From the NCBI GenBank assembly GCA_027625915.1, contig JANTQA010000040.1, forward strand, positions 2,356,001-2,420,000: a stretch of 64,000 bases of DNA, written 5' to 3'. The notes under the pieces are model-generated. The model made no database searches and was not told the origin of the DNA. It saw only the letters and a program-made list of their open reading frames with translations. The position numbers and the translations under genes are program-made. This document shows, one piece after another, positions 47,744-60,408 of this stretch (positions within the stretch are counted from its first letter, which is position 1; each line of letters begins with the position of its first letter). This stretch comes from Anaeramoeba flamelloides. Its lineage: Eukaryota; Metamonada; Anaeramoebidae.

Positions 47744-48491
47744 CAGTCTTTCCAAGTCTACCATAAATTTTTAAATAAAACACAATTGAGTTTTCTATTC
47801 TTATTTTTCATTTTCAAAAAATTCGGAAATAATAGCTATTACTGATAAATTCTAAAAAATTTCCAAAAATTTTTAGTTCAATTTCCATTTTGATATATCT
47901 CTGAACTGTTTCTTATCAAACAGACCAGTACAAAGAAAATTTTGAAAAACAACTAATTTTACAGAGTTTCTTAACACTTTACCACATTAAATGCTTTATT
48001 CAAAGCTTGATCAGAATAATTTTAAAAAGGAAAATCAAGTAAAAATTTCCAAACATAAATTACAATTTATCAGTATTCAAAAAAAAATTTCAATAAATGA
48101 GCTATTATTCAAATTTTGAAAAAACAAAAAAAAAATTCTCTAAAGATTCATGAAGCACTTTAAAATATTGTTCAAAAAAGGTAAATTTTTAAAGATCAGT
48201 CAATATTGATATTTTTTTGGGCTCTTTTGGACCAATAATTTTTAAGTTTTCATGTGATCTTGAATTTTTTTTTGATTTTCCAAAAATTTACCTTTTTTAA
48301 ACAATATTTTTAAGTGCCTCAAGAATCTTCAAAAATTTTTTTTGATATTTCAAAATTTGAATAATAGCTCATTTATTGAAATTTTTTTTTGAATAATAGC
48401 TATTATTTCCGAATTTTTTGAAAATAGAAAATAAGAATAGAAAAATCATTTGTGTTTTATTTACAATTTTATGGTAGCCTTGGAAAGACTG
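47744..48491. repeat. Family L Tc1/mariner-like MITE, TA-flanked
   Basis: A 748 bp element with ends CAGTCTTTCCAAGTCTACCA and the inverse (CTTGGAAAGACTG), flanked by TA at 47742-47743 and 48492-48493. The inverted arms extend roughly to 48180, with AACACAA, TTCTATTCTTATTTT and AATAATAGCTATTA blocks repeated in inverse. No transposase frame. Only one copy seen. Confidence 0.8.
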
Positions 48492-49719
48492 TATTTTTAA
48501 TTTGAGAGAAATGTCACTCTTTGTAATTTTATGATATTTTGCATGTCGAACAATTTTTTAATTTTATTTTTAATTGTATTTAAAAATATAAGAAAATAAA
48601 TCAAAATATTTAGCTATCGAAGATCTAGAAAGAATTGATCTGTATTGTTTTCTGATATTTTTACAATTTCTGAAAATTTCAAAGATTAACAAATATTTTT
48701 TTTTCAATTTATTATTTTAGCTGAGTCACAATATTTGAAAAGTAGTTTATAATTGTGAAAGTTATTACTCTATTCCCCCTTTTTTTTTTTTTGGTTGGGG
48801 TGGGGATAAGATTTCCAATTGACTTAATGGGGTAGCCGGATCCTAATAATTACTGAAAATGAAAATCTTGTCAGTTTATTAAAATTGTATTAGTCCTCTT
48901 GCGTTCTATATTCTATATGAAATTAAATAAAAAAAAATCTCAAACTTTAATTTTAGAGTATTTATAATTAAAATTTCGGAGAAAATAAAATTCCACAAAA
49001 AAAAATTAAATTTATAGAAATTTATTTAATTTTTTTATAAGATTGTTTTTTTAGATATAAAACTACACCCATTCACTTTTTATTTTAATATTTTATTTAG
49101 ATACAATTTTTTAATTATTTGAATATAATTTCATGGGCTTATATTCCCCAAATCAAAATATTCTAGGGATCGTAAAAAAACAAAAAAATTATTTTTATTT
49201 CCAAAATTCTACCTTTGAAAAGAAAATTTCAAGTTTTATTGGTATTTCTTATATAAATTTTTATTTAATAATTTCATATATTTCAAAATGTAATTGGTAT
49301 TAAATATACAATATAATTTTACTATTTATAATCAATTTTTTTTATAATTTATTTTTCTTTTTTATTTTTTACCTTACAAAACAATTTTTAGTAACTTTTT
49401 TAAAATTTATAAAATAATAAACAATTATTTGTTGGTATTTTACAAATTTTCTATAATCTTTTGTAGATAATTCTTTTGAATTCTCCTAAATAAAAATATC
49501 TCACATTTTTATAACCTTGATACTATTTTTAGATTTATTTTAAACTTTTTTAAAAAATAATTACCGGGTTTAATTCATCAATTTTACAAAATATATCTGA
49601 ATAAATAAATTCAAAAAAATATCCTTTTTGATTACTTTATGAATCTTTTTACTTTATTATTTTGTGAATTTTGAAAAATTCTTGAATTTATATTGATTAT
49701 TTTTTTATGTATTTAAAAG
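48492..49719. other. AT-rich intergenic DNA
   Basis: No gene seen. A small GC-richer patch GGTTGGGGTGGGGATAAG lies near 48793-48810, without a recognisable function. Confidence 0.5.
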
Positions 49720-51500
49720 ATTAATTTATCATTATTGTTTCAATTCCCAATCAATTTTCATAACATTTAGAATTATTCAGAATTATGAGATAAGATTTAG
49801 ATTTTAATGATATTCCATGTATTGGTATTCATACTGGTATTAAAAATTAATTACAATTTAATAGTTTGTAACTTTTCAAGTAATTAGAGCATATTGTAGA
49901 ATTTGAAAAATAATAAGGTGGATCAACTCAAAAAGATATTCAAAAAAAAAAAAAAAAATGAATGTTTAAATAAAGAACTATAAAGAAAGAAATTAAACTA
50001 GTGATCAGATCAAAAGATAAATTTCTTTTTGTTTTAGACTTGATTGGTGGGTAGGTTGGGCATTTACATCAACAATACTTTATTATTTTTGGAATAATCC
50101 TTGTATCTCGACGTATTATCGTATTATATTTACTAACTATACCAAATGTCAAGGATAATAAATATCAGTAACTGTCTTCTATATTTTTAATTTTCATTAG
50201 TTAAAACATTTTCTTGAAAGAATCATATTTTTGAAACAGGATTTTAAATTCAGAATATTTCAAAATAGGTTCAAGGTATAAAAAAAGATCTTAAGATTGT
50301 TGAGAATCTCTTTTTATTTTTTTGTTGATCTACATACATATTATTCCTTTTAAATTTTAGAAAAAGTTCAATTAGAATAAGAGTATTATCCCAGAGGATA
50401 ACAATTTAACTTTTTTTACATTTAAAGTAAGATCCGAAAAATTTCTTGTTTATTTAGTTGTCTTTTTGTTTACTTTTGAATATTTAAGTTGTTTTCTTAA
50501 AAAACAATTTCATAATTTTTTTTCAAAAATAAAATAAAATGCCATAATCGAGTGTTGAGATCAGAACAAAAGGTCAATCGTTAAGCATTTGAAAAAGTAG
50601 ATAAAGAAAATCAACTTTACATTCTCTTGGAGTGTTTAATTTTACCTTTGAAATATATATATATAAATTGTGTTTTAAGGTTCTAGTCATTTACAGTGAA
50701 TGTACTCCATACTCAGGGGGGTGATCTGAGACCAAAAAGGGTGTTGTGAAATAGCACTTCTTTTAGTTGAAAAAATTTAAATAACAAAAAAAAAATTTCA
50801 TTGGATCTCTTTGACAAAAAATTCAATGAAGAAAAATAAGTTTAAAAGAGATCTCAATTTCAAAAATAATCAAAATCTAAAAAAAAAAAATCATATTTTC
50901 TCATTTTCTATTTCCAAATGATCAAATTTCTTTAATTTAAAACAAATTGCTTTCTTGAAGTTCGTAATCTATTTAATTCGATTTAATCTGATTGGTGGTT
51001 ATTTTGTAACCCTCTAAATTTGACCAAGTAAGGATTTTGTAACATTCTTTCGATAAAAATATTTCATTTGAAAAATGAAAAAAAAGAAAAAAAAAAATCA
51101 TCGAGATCTCAAAAAGCACCAAAGAGCGAGACTTCAAAACTGACATAGTTGTTTTCGAAATTGTAATTCATAGCCATTCTAATTGGAAATTGAGTGTCGC
51201 TCTTTGGCACTTTTTTCTAAAAATGTCCTCATCTTTAGTTGTTGATTTTTGGAGATCGATCATACATCATTTGTTAGTTGGTTTTTGATTGGTTTTAATT
51301 CCTCATAAAAATTACTAAAAAGTTTTTTTCCATTTCAAAAAAAAAAATTTCGCCATAATGACTCAACCCTTAACATGTTATTAGAATCATAAAAAGCTAT
51401 TCACTACAGCAAAAGGCAAAATTGTTTGTTTTCGAATCTTCTTGGAAAATCTTAAATATGTGAAAATTTTGACTTTATTGTGGCAGCTCCCTTAAGTTTC
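49720..51500 (+). repeat. Dispersed repeat I, copy 2, split by family A
   Basis: Matches 31230-32310 in order (ACTAGTGATCAGATCAAA, GCATTTACATCAACAATAC, AAAATGCCATAAT, then beyond the insertion GACTTTATTGTGGCAGCTCC). It is interrupted at 50675-51373 by a family A element. No conserved frame. It lies about 1.2 kb upstream of the kinase gene. Confidence 0.65.
50675..51373 (-). repeat. Family A MITE-like element, copy 3, TTAA at both ends
   Basis: Reverse orientation. It begins TTAAGGTTCTAGTCATTTAC and ends CATAATGACTCAACCCTTAA. It is 699 bp, as long as the copy at 1778-2476. The uninterrupted repeat I copy near 32.19 kb has a single TTAA at the matching place (GTCTTTTAAATTAG), which supports TTAA as the target. 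Confidence 0.82.
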
Positions 51501-52688
51501 TCAAACATTATAATAAATGTCGAAAGATTTTTTTGAGTTATCAGCTCCTTCAGGTTCTCAATTCAATTACAAAATTAGACAAGTTCCTGAATAATTACAA
51601 ACAAACTCTCAAAACCAGAAAAGTTGTCTTTTAGATTTTTTTAATCAAAACGAAAAACAAAAAGTTTTTGAAGAATCTTAACATTTGGCTCTTTTTAGCT
51701 CTTGAACTGTTTTCAGGAAATGTTTCAAAACCTTTTATTTTCACATTTTTTGTTTGTATTTGAATAATTAATAGCAAAATACCATTGACTTGGTTTTCCT
51801 AATTTTTTTTCGTTGTCAATCCATTTGCAGAAGATATGTATTCTATTATTCAGTCCCCTTTATTTCTTTGGTCCTTTTTTCATTCTATATATATTTAGAG
51901 TGAACTTCGAGTGATAAAGAAAAGGAAATTCTTCGAATAGAAAAAAGATAATGAGCAAAAATGTATCCCATTTAAATTTCGTATAACAGCAAAAACTTCC
52001 TATCAATTTTTCCTTTTTGTTATTAACCTTTTTATTCTCATATTGTTTTTGATTACTTCTACTTTATGGATTTGACAAAATATTTAATAAGATTGGAAAG
52101 ATGGTAAAATTTTATTATTGATCAGTTTGAGTTAATTCCTTTTGAGAGTTTATATCTATTGGGTGGTAATGTCTGGGATAATTAATTAATAGAAAATAAA
52201 TATTCAAGATCAAATTTCAAAAAATAGATTTTTAGTCAAATTACGAAAACTGAACAAAATCCAAACAAATAATATTAGTGTTTGGTAAAACGGTATCTTG
52301 TCTTTTCCTAATTTCGACAATTCCAAATTTGCAATTTGGATAAAAAATAGTCTCAGATTTATTTATTCTTGATCAAATTTTTAAACATAGTTCTTGCACA
52401 ACGGGAAAGAAGAAAATACATACAACTAAATTCAAAAAGATGATTTAAATGTTTTTTTTTATGCTTTCTGAAAAATTTAAAGTTACCAAAATAGAAGAAA
52501 AACAAAAAAATATTTGTCAAAATAATTTACAATAAATTGGATACTGTATCCATTTGAAGAGTAAACTAGAGAGTTATAAAACCAAAAACCAAAACTATGA
52601 GGACTTTTAAATTGCAAACCATTCCAAATCTACTTGTCACTATTTATTTCATTATTTTTTCAAATACCTATTAGTGTTTTAAATTCAA
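51501..52688. other. Upstream flank of the kinase gene
   Basis: A/T-rich with no gene or clear repeat. The promoter of the kinase should lie in the last few hundred bases. Confidence 0.45.
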
Positions 52689-55600
52689 ATGTTTACTAAT
52701 CGTGTAAATGATTATTTGTTAGGACAAGTCATTGGAAAGGGAAATTTTGGAAAGGTTAGATTAGCAAAACATATCCCAACAAAAGAAATAGTACGTCTCA
52801 ATTACATTGTTTTTTTCGTTGTTTAAGTTCTTTTTTACTAAATTTTTTTTTTAATTACAAAAATGGTTTTTGTTCTTTGAACCAACAACAAAAGGTTGCT
52901 ATGAAAATAATTTATAAAAAACAAAATTTTCTCACAGAAAAAACAAGATCACACCTTTTTAGAGAAATGAAAATACTCCAGCAACTAAATCATCCTAATC
53001 TAATTGAGCTTTATGAAATTTTTGAAGACGATGATAATTGGTATATTGTTATGGAGTACATTCGTGGTGGAGAGTTATTTGATTATGTAATAAAGGAAAA
53101 AAAAGTACAAGAATCAATAGCAAGAAAGTTTTTTGCTCAGATAGTTTCAGGTAACTTTTACTTTTTTATCCAGATTTTTACCATTTTTTTATTTTTGAAC
53201 GATTTTTCAATTTATGTATGGATGGAAAATGACCTTACCTTTTTTTTTTTTTTTTTTACGAAATTGAGTGATCTTTAAGGTTATCAGTATTCCCACAAAC
53301 GATGGATTTTTTGTTAACATTTCATTTTTAATTCTCCAACTTTTGTTAAATTCAAATAAATATTGGATAATTTTTGCTTCATTTTCAATTTATCATTATC
53401 CAAATTTTATTACCTCATCTTTGAATAAAACATTTTCTAAACTTAATTTTACAAAGTTTGTAAAATTAGTTAGCCTTCAAAATATTCTTTCTCTTGAGTT
53501 GTTTTACAAGTTGAGTTATAAGATTTGCAAAAAAGAAAATTGAACTAGAAATTTTTTGTATTTATTAGTATCTCTTATCCGCAAATTGTCAATTACCTCG
53601 AGACGGTGTACAATTGTAAATTGGTCACATTCTTAGGAAAAAATGTTCATCAGCAACACACCCCGTAATCTAATAGCATCCTATTCAAAGAGGGTAAAAA
53701 ATTATCTCTTTTTCAAATCATTTTTTTCTAATTTTCAATTTTTTGTAATTTTGCCAATTCGAAAAAAACAAATCAAAGATCTTCAATTTGCATTATATAT
53801 GTTGTGAGAAAATTCAACCAAGTAGTTTAAGAAACAAAACTCAAGAGATACATCTTGTAATTTATAAAGACTTTTTCAATTCAAAAAAAAAAAATTGCGA
53901 CAAATGCAATTTAGTCAATTCTACAAAAACTATATATACAAAATAATATATATATTTTTATTTCAAGGTTAAATGATTTTTTATCATATTTAAATCAACT
54001 TTTTGTGAAATTTTCGTGATCCTTACCTACTTAATTTTATTTTTTTTCTATTTGTTTTAATTTTTTTTTTGAATTTTGATTTCGGTTGTTTCAAGAAAAA
54101 AATGAAATTTCCATTGTTAAAATGATAAAATTGCAATTTTTAAAATGATATAATTTTTTCTTTGGTTCAAATTTATTTTTTTCTTTTGTCTAATTTTGTC
54201 TTTTTGTTTTAAATATAACAATTTGTGTTAATACTCAAATTAAATGATTATTTTTACAAGAACACCACCAGTTCAAAATCTACTCTTCTGGCGAAAATGG
54301 TCATTGTTATAAGATCTACTGGTATTTGAATAATAAATGGTAATGAATTTTCATTTCATTTACCTTTTTTATATTTCTAATATTGAAAATCAAAGAAATA
54401 GATTGAACTTTGGTATCTCTATTTATTTCTGCAAATATTTTTTTATCTGTTATATATATATATATATAGATAGATAGATAAAAAAGTAAACAAGAAATAA
54501 ATAGAGATCACAGATTAAAATATATTTTTGAAAATTTTATTTGAAATAAAAAAGTCGGAAAATACATTGAAAAATTTTCCTCATTTATTTCAAATACAGT
54601 AATAGAACATTTTTAGTAACATTTCAAGATCACATATAAGGAACAAAAAAATCAAAATAAGTCACTCAAAAAAAAACAATAACAAACAAAAAAATATTTG
54701 GCAATAATACAAACAATCTTTTTTTTTTTCAACTCAAATAATAATTTAAAAAAAAAATTATGGCACCTTAATTCTAATCATTGTACCTTAAAAAAAATAT
54801 TTTTTTTTTTAAGGTGCCTTATTGATTAATTAGTGTGTTCGTTAAAGGAGATATAACCCTACGGGGTTTTCTAAACTCATAAATTAATTATTTTGTGAAG
54901 AGGAGGGAAACTAAATTTCTTTTCACAAACTTTTTCCCACATAACACACTTTTCTATTTTAACAGGAATTCAATAATCACAAAATTATGAAATATTTAAT
55001 TCTTTTTCATTTTTTTATACGTTTTCGAAAAAACATATTTTTTTCTTTAAAAAGGTATATCCTATTGCCATTCAAAAAACATTGTGCACCGAGATTTAAA
55101 ATTAGAAAATTTATTATTAACAAACGATCAGCAAATCAAGATTATTGATTTTGGGCTATCAAATTTTTCAAAGCGTGATGAATTATTAAATACATTTTGT
55201 GGCTCTGCATCGTATGCTGCACCAGAGGTAATCCAAGGAATGGATTATGATGGACTAAAATCGGATGTGTGGTCTTTGGGTGTACTTTTGTTTGTGCTTC
55301 TTGTGGGCAAGTTTCCTTTTGGAAATCAGAATATCAAGATCTTACTGCTCAAAATCAAAGCAAAAAGATATTATTTCCCCAATTATTTATCTGATAGTGT
55401 GATCAATCTGATTAAGAATATGCTAATAATAGATCCAAAACGTAGATACTCCATAAGCCAAGTAATGGAGCACGACTGGTTCCAATTGGATGAAAAGGTC
55501 CCCCAATTATTCGAAGCCAAAAGTAAATATTCTGGCGAATTAATAAATCCTTTAATTGTTATCAAAATGGTATCTCTTGGCTTTAAATATGATCAGGTTT

Positions 55601-56658
55601 TAAAAGATTTACAATCAAAAAAATATTCTCCACACATGGCAACTTATTTGATGATTCGAAAGCAAGCCATGGAAGGAAGGTTTGAAAAATTTCGAGATTC
55701 AGATCTTTATGATAATCTAAGTTTTACTTCAAATTTGTTAGATGAAGAAAATGGGTGGACAATCAAGAATGTAAATGTTACGAAGAATAAAAATTCAAAT
55801 AAGAATAAGAATACAAATAAGAATAAAAACCAAAATGAAATTCAAAATAGCTTCAATGAAATAAATTATCCTCTTCCAAAAGAGACTTCATTGAAAAAAT
55901 CATTTTCAAGAAGAAAAAGAAAATTTTCGTTATTTGGGAAAAAAAAGGCTTTTGATCTTAATAATTTTGACTGTGGTATTTCAAAATCAAGTGAAATAAT
56001 TGAAAATGAAATACATATAAATGAAAATGAAAAAAGTAAAATCAAAAGATCAATTCTGAGAAGGAAAAGTAAATCCAAAAAGAAAACGGAAAGCGCTGAA
56101 ATTAAAGATAAAATTAAAAGTGGCGATGAAAAATGTGACGAAGATGAATCGATAGGGGAAAACATCAATAATAACAATAATTCAAATGGAAAAAAAAGAA
56201 AGAAAATAATTAGTTACAAAAAAAATAAAAAACAGACTTCGTTTTTAATGGTTGTGGATGAAAAGTCATCTAAAAAAGTGTCCAAAATGAAAAAAATGCA
56301 ATTTTTAGATAATAATAATAATAGTGATGTTGATAATAATAAAGAAGAAGAAGAATCAAAAACAATAAAAGATCATTTAAACCCTTCACTCATTACAAAA
56401 AAATCATCAAAAGCTTTATTAAAAATATCGAAAAAAATCTTAAAAAAAAACAAAATTTCTTTTCGACCGAAAAGTAAATTCGTTTTGGATTGTGGAATCA
56501 AACAAATTTTGGAAAACGAAACAATTGATTTTCAAATTGAAATAGCTCAATTGGATACTTTGCCAAATTTTCGAAAAATGAAATTTAGACAAATTTCTGC
56601 TTCATTTGAAACTTTTCAAAATTATTATAAATTAATAGTTAACCAATTTAATCTTTAA
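52689..56658 (+). CDS. MARK/KIN1-type Ser/Thr kinase with UBA and KA1-like domain (3 exons)
   Basis: The exons are 52689-52790, 52895-53150 and 55055-56658, giving 653 residues. Borders: GTACGT donor and AAAAG acceptor, then GTAACT donor and AAAAAG acceptor, in phase throughout. The kinase domain (about 9-260) shows the Gly loop IGKGNFGKV, VAMK lysine, HRDLKLEN, DFG and AAPE motifs, so it should be active. The activation loop LLNTFCGSAS has the Thr that LKB1-type kinases phosphorylate in the AMPK-related group. A UBA-like segment follows (VIKMVSLGFKYDQVL, YSPHMATYLM). The end (IDFQIEIAQLDTLPNF, MKFRQISASFETF) fits a KA1 domain, which binds acidic phospholipids in MARK kinases. A Lys/Asn-rich linker of about 200 residues lies between. 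This architecture is typical of MARK/Par-1/Kin1, regulators of polarity and microtubules. The second intron is 1904 bp. Confidence 0.9.
53151..55054 (+). other. 1.9 kb kinase intron
   Basis: Lies between ...IVSG and ISYCHSKNIVHRDL of the kinase, a place where the family has no insert. It contains part of a family J-like end near 54320-54370, a (TA)n/GATA tract at 54455-54480 and a GGCACCTTAAT palindrome near 54765-54820 that resembles a short family B derivative. The 91-codon frame at 53268-53543 has no protein features. Confidence 0.7.
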
Positions 56659-57648
56659 TTTTTTTGTATCGAAAAATGTTTTTTTTTTTTGGTTGTCTAA
56701 ATGAAGTAAATGTTTGATAGATAATATTTAAATTATGATTGTAATAATACATTTACCAATAACATGATAATAATAATAATTTTTAATAATAATAATGATG
56801 ATTGTATGTGATGCTGCTGGTTTAATCTAAATTTGTAGGAAAAGATTCTGAATTTTCTTTATGATTATTTAAATAATGTTTAGTATTCTCAAAATAATAA
56901 ATAATGTATATTACTCTATTTTTTTTTTTTGAAGTATTCATTTGTGTATTTCTTTAAATACGAAGATATATTTATTTATTTTGTGAATTTGTTATTAATT
57001 AAAACAAAATTTTTTATTATATGTTATTAAAAATAAATATATACTTAATTTTTATATTTCAAAAAAAAATAATAATAATTGTTCTATTAAAAAAAATTAT
57101 TTTTTTTTTTTTTTTTTTCAAAAAAATCACTATTTTATTTTTTAATTATTATTTTTTTTTTTTTTGAGTAACACAATCCTCAATAGATTGTGAAAAAGAT
57201 CCTAATATAATAAACAGAGAACCAATAATTTCATAGAAAATGATAAGAATTTTGGATTATTTTGTATAGATCCAAGTTTATGATATTATTCAGATTATGT
57301 ATTATTTACTGTTGGGTTATAATAGCTTATATAGAATGGGCTATGCAGATATATTTCACAGTGGAATTGAAAGGTATGGATCACAATTTTGTGATTTATA
57401 AATTGCAGACACATCAATTAACAAAAAAAGAAGAGAATTTTACCAATAATTGTAAAATATTTTTTTCTGTTATTAAGTTATTTGAAGTTATCAATTTTTA
57501 TTTGTTAAATTTAATATTTTATATCTTTAGGATTTTTTTATTTTAAAATATATTTTTTATAATTGCATATTTTAATATTTTTCTAAAAATTCTTTTTAAC
57601 TGCTTTTAGTTATCTCTTGTATTTTATAACAATTACAAACTAAACTCT
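56659..57648. other. 3' flank of the kinase gene and spacer
   Basis: TAATAA repeats and long T runs follow the kinase stop. A slightly GC-richer stretch at 57180-57420 holds a 94-codon hydrophobic frame without recognisable motif. I do not count it as a gene. Confidence 0.45.
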
Positions 57649-58766
57649 TTTTCAAAAATTGTGACTCACCTAAAATCATAAATTGAAAAAAAAAATTATC
57701 TTTAGTATTCAAGTACAATTAATAACTAAACCCCAATTCAAAATTTTTAACACACCAAAATTCGATTTGTGAAAAAAAAAACTTATTTAACCAATTCCAG
57801 AAGATTTACCAAATTAGAAACATTCACTAATTGAAATATTAACACCTTTTTATAAATTACAATACTCACATAACAATAAATAAATAAGTATCAATACAAA
57901 TAAATCATGGGTGTGTTAAAAATTTTCGAGAGAGCAAAACAAAAAAATACATTAATAAATTTGTTTAAATTCTATTAGGAATATTGATCGATCAAATGGT
58001 TAGATACTACCAACTAATTTTATTGGAGTTCTTCTATTTGGAACAACTCAACTTTAACATAATATAAACCTTGTAGAAAAATTTTGATCCAACGAAGCAA
58101 ATTACGTAATTCAAACTATGAAATGAAAACTAAAAGATGAAAAAACTGATTTTCATATTTTACAAAAATCAAAATTATCTCAATTTTCAATGAAATTGTA
58201 TTATTGTGATTGTTTGGAACGTTTTAGCTGTGTGGAAAATTTTGAATTTTAGTTTAAATCTGATTTTTAATTCACTTTTAAGTAATTCTAAATGTATAAA
58301 AGCCTGATATATTAAAAATTAAAAAAAAAATAAAACCAAAAACTAAAAAAAAGTGAGTCACAATTTTTGAAATGAGGATTACGGATTTTTTATTACTGGA
58401 CTTTCACCGAAAAAAAGTTGAACAACAAAATTTTTTATGAATAAAAAAAATTCATTTTAGAAGACATTACATAGTCTCAATTTTCTTATTGATTATTTTC
58501 TTTTCTAAGATCTCTTTTTTTTAAAAAAATGATCTTTTGAAAAAAAAAAATTATCAAAACAAAAAAAAAATAAAAGAAAAAAAAAATGAAAAACTGAAAT
58601 TAGAAAAAGAAAAACAAAAATTTGAAAAAACAAAACTAAAATTTGAAAAATTAGAAAAAATGATTCTCATCCAAAAATTTGAAAATATTTTTTGATAAGA
58701 ATACTGGAATAAACCCTCAAAACAACTCCCATTGACATTAAAAAGCGAGTCGAAATTTTTGAAAAA
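57649..58766 (-). repeat. Family D/E composite repeat, copy 3, split by family C
   Basis: Reverse orientation. Its outer end is TTCAAAAATTGTGACTCACC and the same motif recurs inverted inside (GTGAGTCACAATTTTTGAAA). The other end is GCGAGTCGAAATTTTTGAA. Family C (57729-58254) interrupts it. With that removed, the unit is about 590 bp and matches 14804-15437 and 45272-45907. Confidence 0.7.
57729..58254 (+). repeat. Family C MITE-like element, copy 3, nested, TA-flanked
   Basis: It starts AACCCCAATTCAAAATTTTT and ends TTTTGAATTTTAGTT, with TA on both sides. The D/E copy at 15.35 kb shows the unoccupied site (ATATT-TA-GTTATTAATTG), with a single TA. Confidence 0.85.
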
Positions 58767-59207
58767 TATTTTCGAAATGTGTATTTTCAATCAAGTTACC
58801 AACTCTATCCAATAAAAATTACTTAAACACTTACTTATGTAGTATAAAAATCTTTTTTGTTTTGAAAATTATAAAAAATTTCTTGATTATAATGATTTGG
58901 AAACAATCACCTATTTATAATTGAATTTTTACCTTGAAGAAAAAGAAATGTTATTGTGAGAACTATACAAAACCATATTGGTGAGTTCGAAAAATTAGGA
59001 TTCATATCACCCTAATATAAAAAAAAAATATTTTTGTATGTATGAAAATTAATATAAAACAAAGAATGATAACAAAAGGTATTTAATACAAAAGTAACAA
59101 TATGTATGAACCATTATTTATATGAATTATGTGTTCTAACTAATTATCAGAAAGAAGAAACAACAAATAAATAAAAATGATTTTATTATTTTTTTATTGT
59201 GATTTTA

Positions 59208-59402
59208 CATCCAGTTCCATTTTTAAGGTAAAAAATTTCAACCAAATTTAAGGCACAAAAAAATCTCAAATTAAGGCTCAAAATTCAGAATTCTTATTTT
59301 TACAAATAATTTTACCAGAATCTGGATTTTGTGCCTTAATTTAAGATTTTTTTGTGCCTTAAATTTCGTTCAAGTTTTTGCCTTAAAAGTGGAACTAATT
59401 TT
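59208..59402. repeat. Family B MITE-like palindrome, copy 2
   Basis: A near-palindrome of about 195 bp with CCAGTTCCATTTTTAAGG at the left and CCTTAAAAGTGGAACTAATT at the right. Inside it carries AATTTAAGGCACAAAAAAAT and its inverse. TA precedes the left end. It matches the 198 bp element at 1146-1343. Confidence 0.7.
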
Positions 59403-59509
59403 AAGAAATTCTACATATCATCCCTAAACTTAATTATCAAATAAAATTGAAAAAAAAAATATATTGAACCTAAACCAAAAAAATCAAAATTCTTATCTTA
59501 GTTAAAATG

Positions 59510-59990
59510 CTTCAAAGAATGACAATAATTATTTTCAATTAAAATTGGAAATAATTTTGATAAATGAAAAATATGAAAATCATTTTTTAATTTTTTTAAG
59601 GTTTTTTATCATCATTTTTATTTCAGAATTACCTAACTTATATTTAGTTTGATTATTTTTTTTTTCAAAATTTGAAATTAGGTTAAATTTGAGTTCATTT
59701 AAAATAGAAGAACTTAAATAAAATTGGTTGATGTGATCTTATTATTTAATTGATCAATATTCTTAATAGAATTTTTACAAATTTAGCAATATATTTTTTT
59801 ATTTAGACCTCTCCAAAATATTGAACATAGTCTTTATTTTTTAGTATTGTTAATTATTTATTTTTTCTTTTGTGAGTATTGTAATTTATAAAAATTTGTT
59901 AAAATTTCAATTATTGAATGTTTCTATTTTGGTTATTCTTCTAGAAGTTATTAAATAAGATTTCTTTTTTTAAAAAATTGAATATTGGTG
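59510..59990 (-). repeat. Decayed family C copy, reverse orientation
   Basis: In reverse it matches family C over AATTGGTTGATG, TTATTTAATTGATCAATATT and AAATTGAATATTGGTGT, and it begins at an AAAGAATGACAATAATTATT block. Ends are blurred. Confidence 0.55.
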
Positions 59991-60370
59991 TTTCTTTAAA
60001 AATTTTAATTAGGGGCTTATTACAAAAAAACTTGATTTGAATTCCCTATGACAAACCTCATCATCCTAATTTTCAAAAATATCTATTTCAACTTTTATTT
60101 CTGTGATTTTTAGAAATTATATATTCACATAAAATATAAAATCAAATACATATGGGTGTACTTAACTCTCGGTATTTATGAACATTCCTCAAAAATAACC
60201 TTCTTTGATTAAGTAAAAGCAAAATTATTTTTATTTTATCTGTTTTATTTTATATTTTTCCTCTTTTCAGATACTTGAAAAATTGTCTCTTTTCTAATTA
60301 TTTTTTTTTTTTTTGTAGAAAAATATTTTCAAACATTTTCTTGTTGTGTGTAAAAGAGTTTTTTTTTTTA

Positions 60371-60408
<38 letters not shown>

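Noticed and set aside
53268-53543. A 91-codon frame in the kinase intron as an extra kinase exon
   Set aside because: Kinase homology runs without a gap from IVSG to ISYCHSKN across the intron, and the frame has no domain features.
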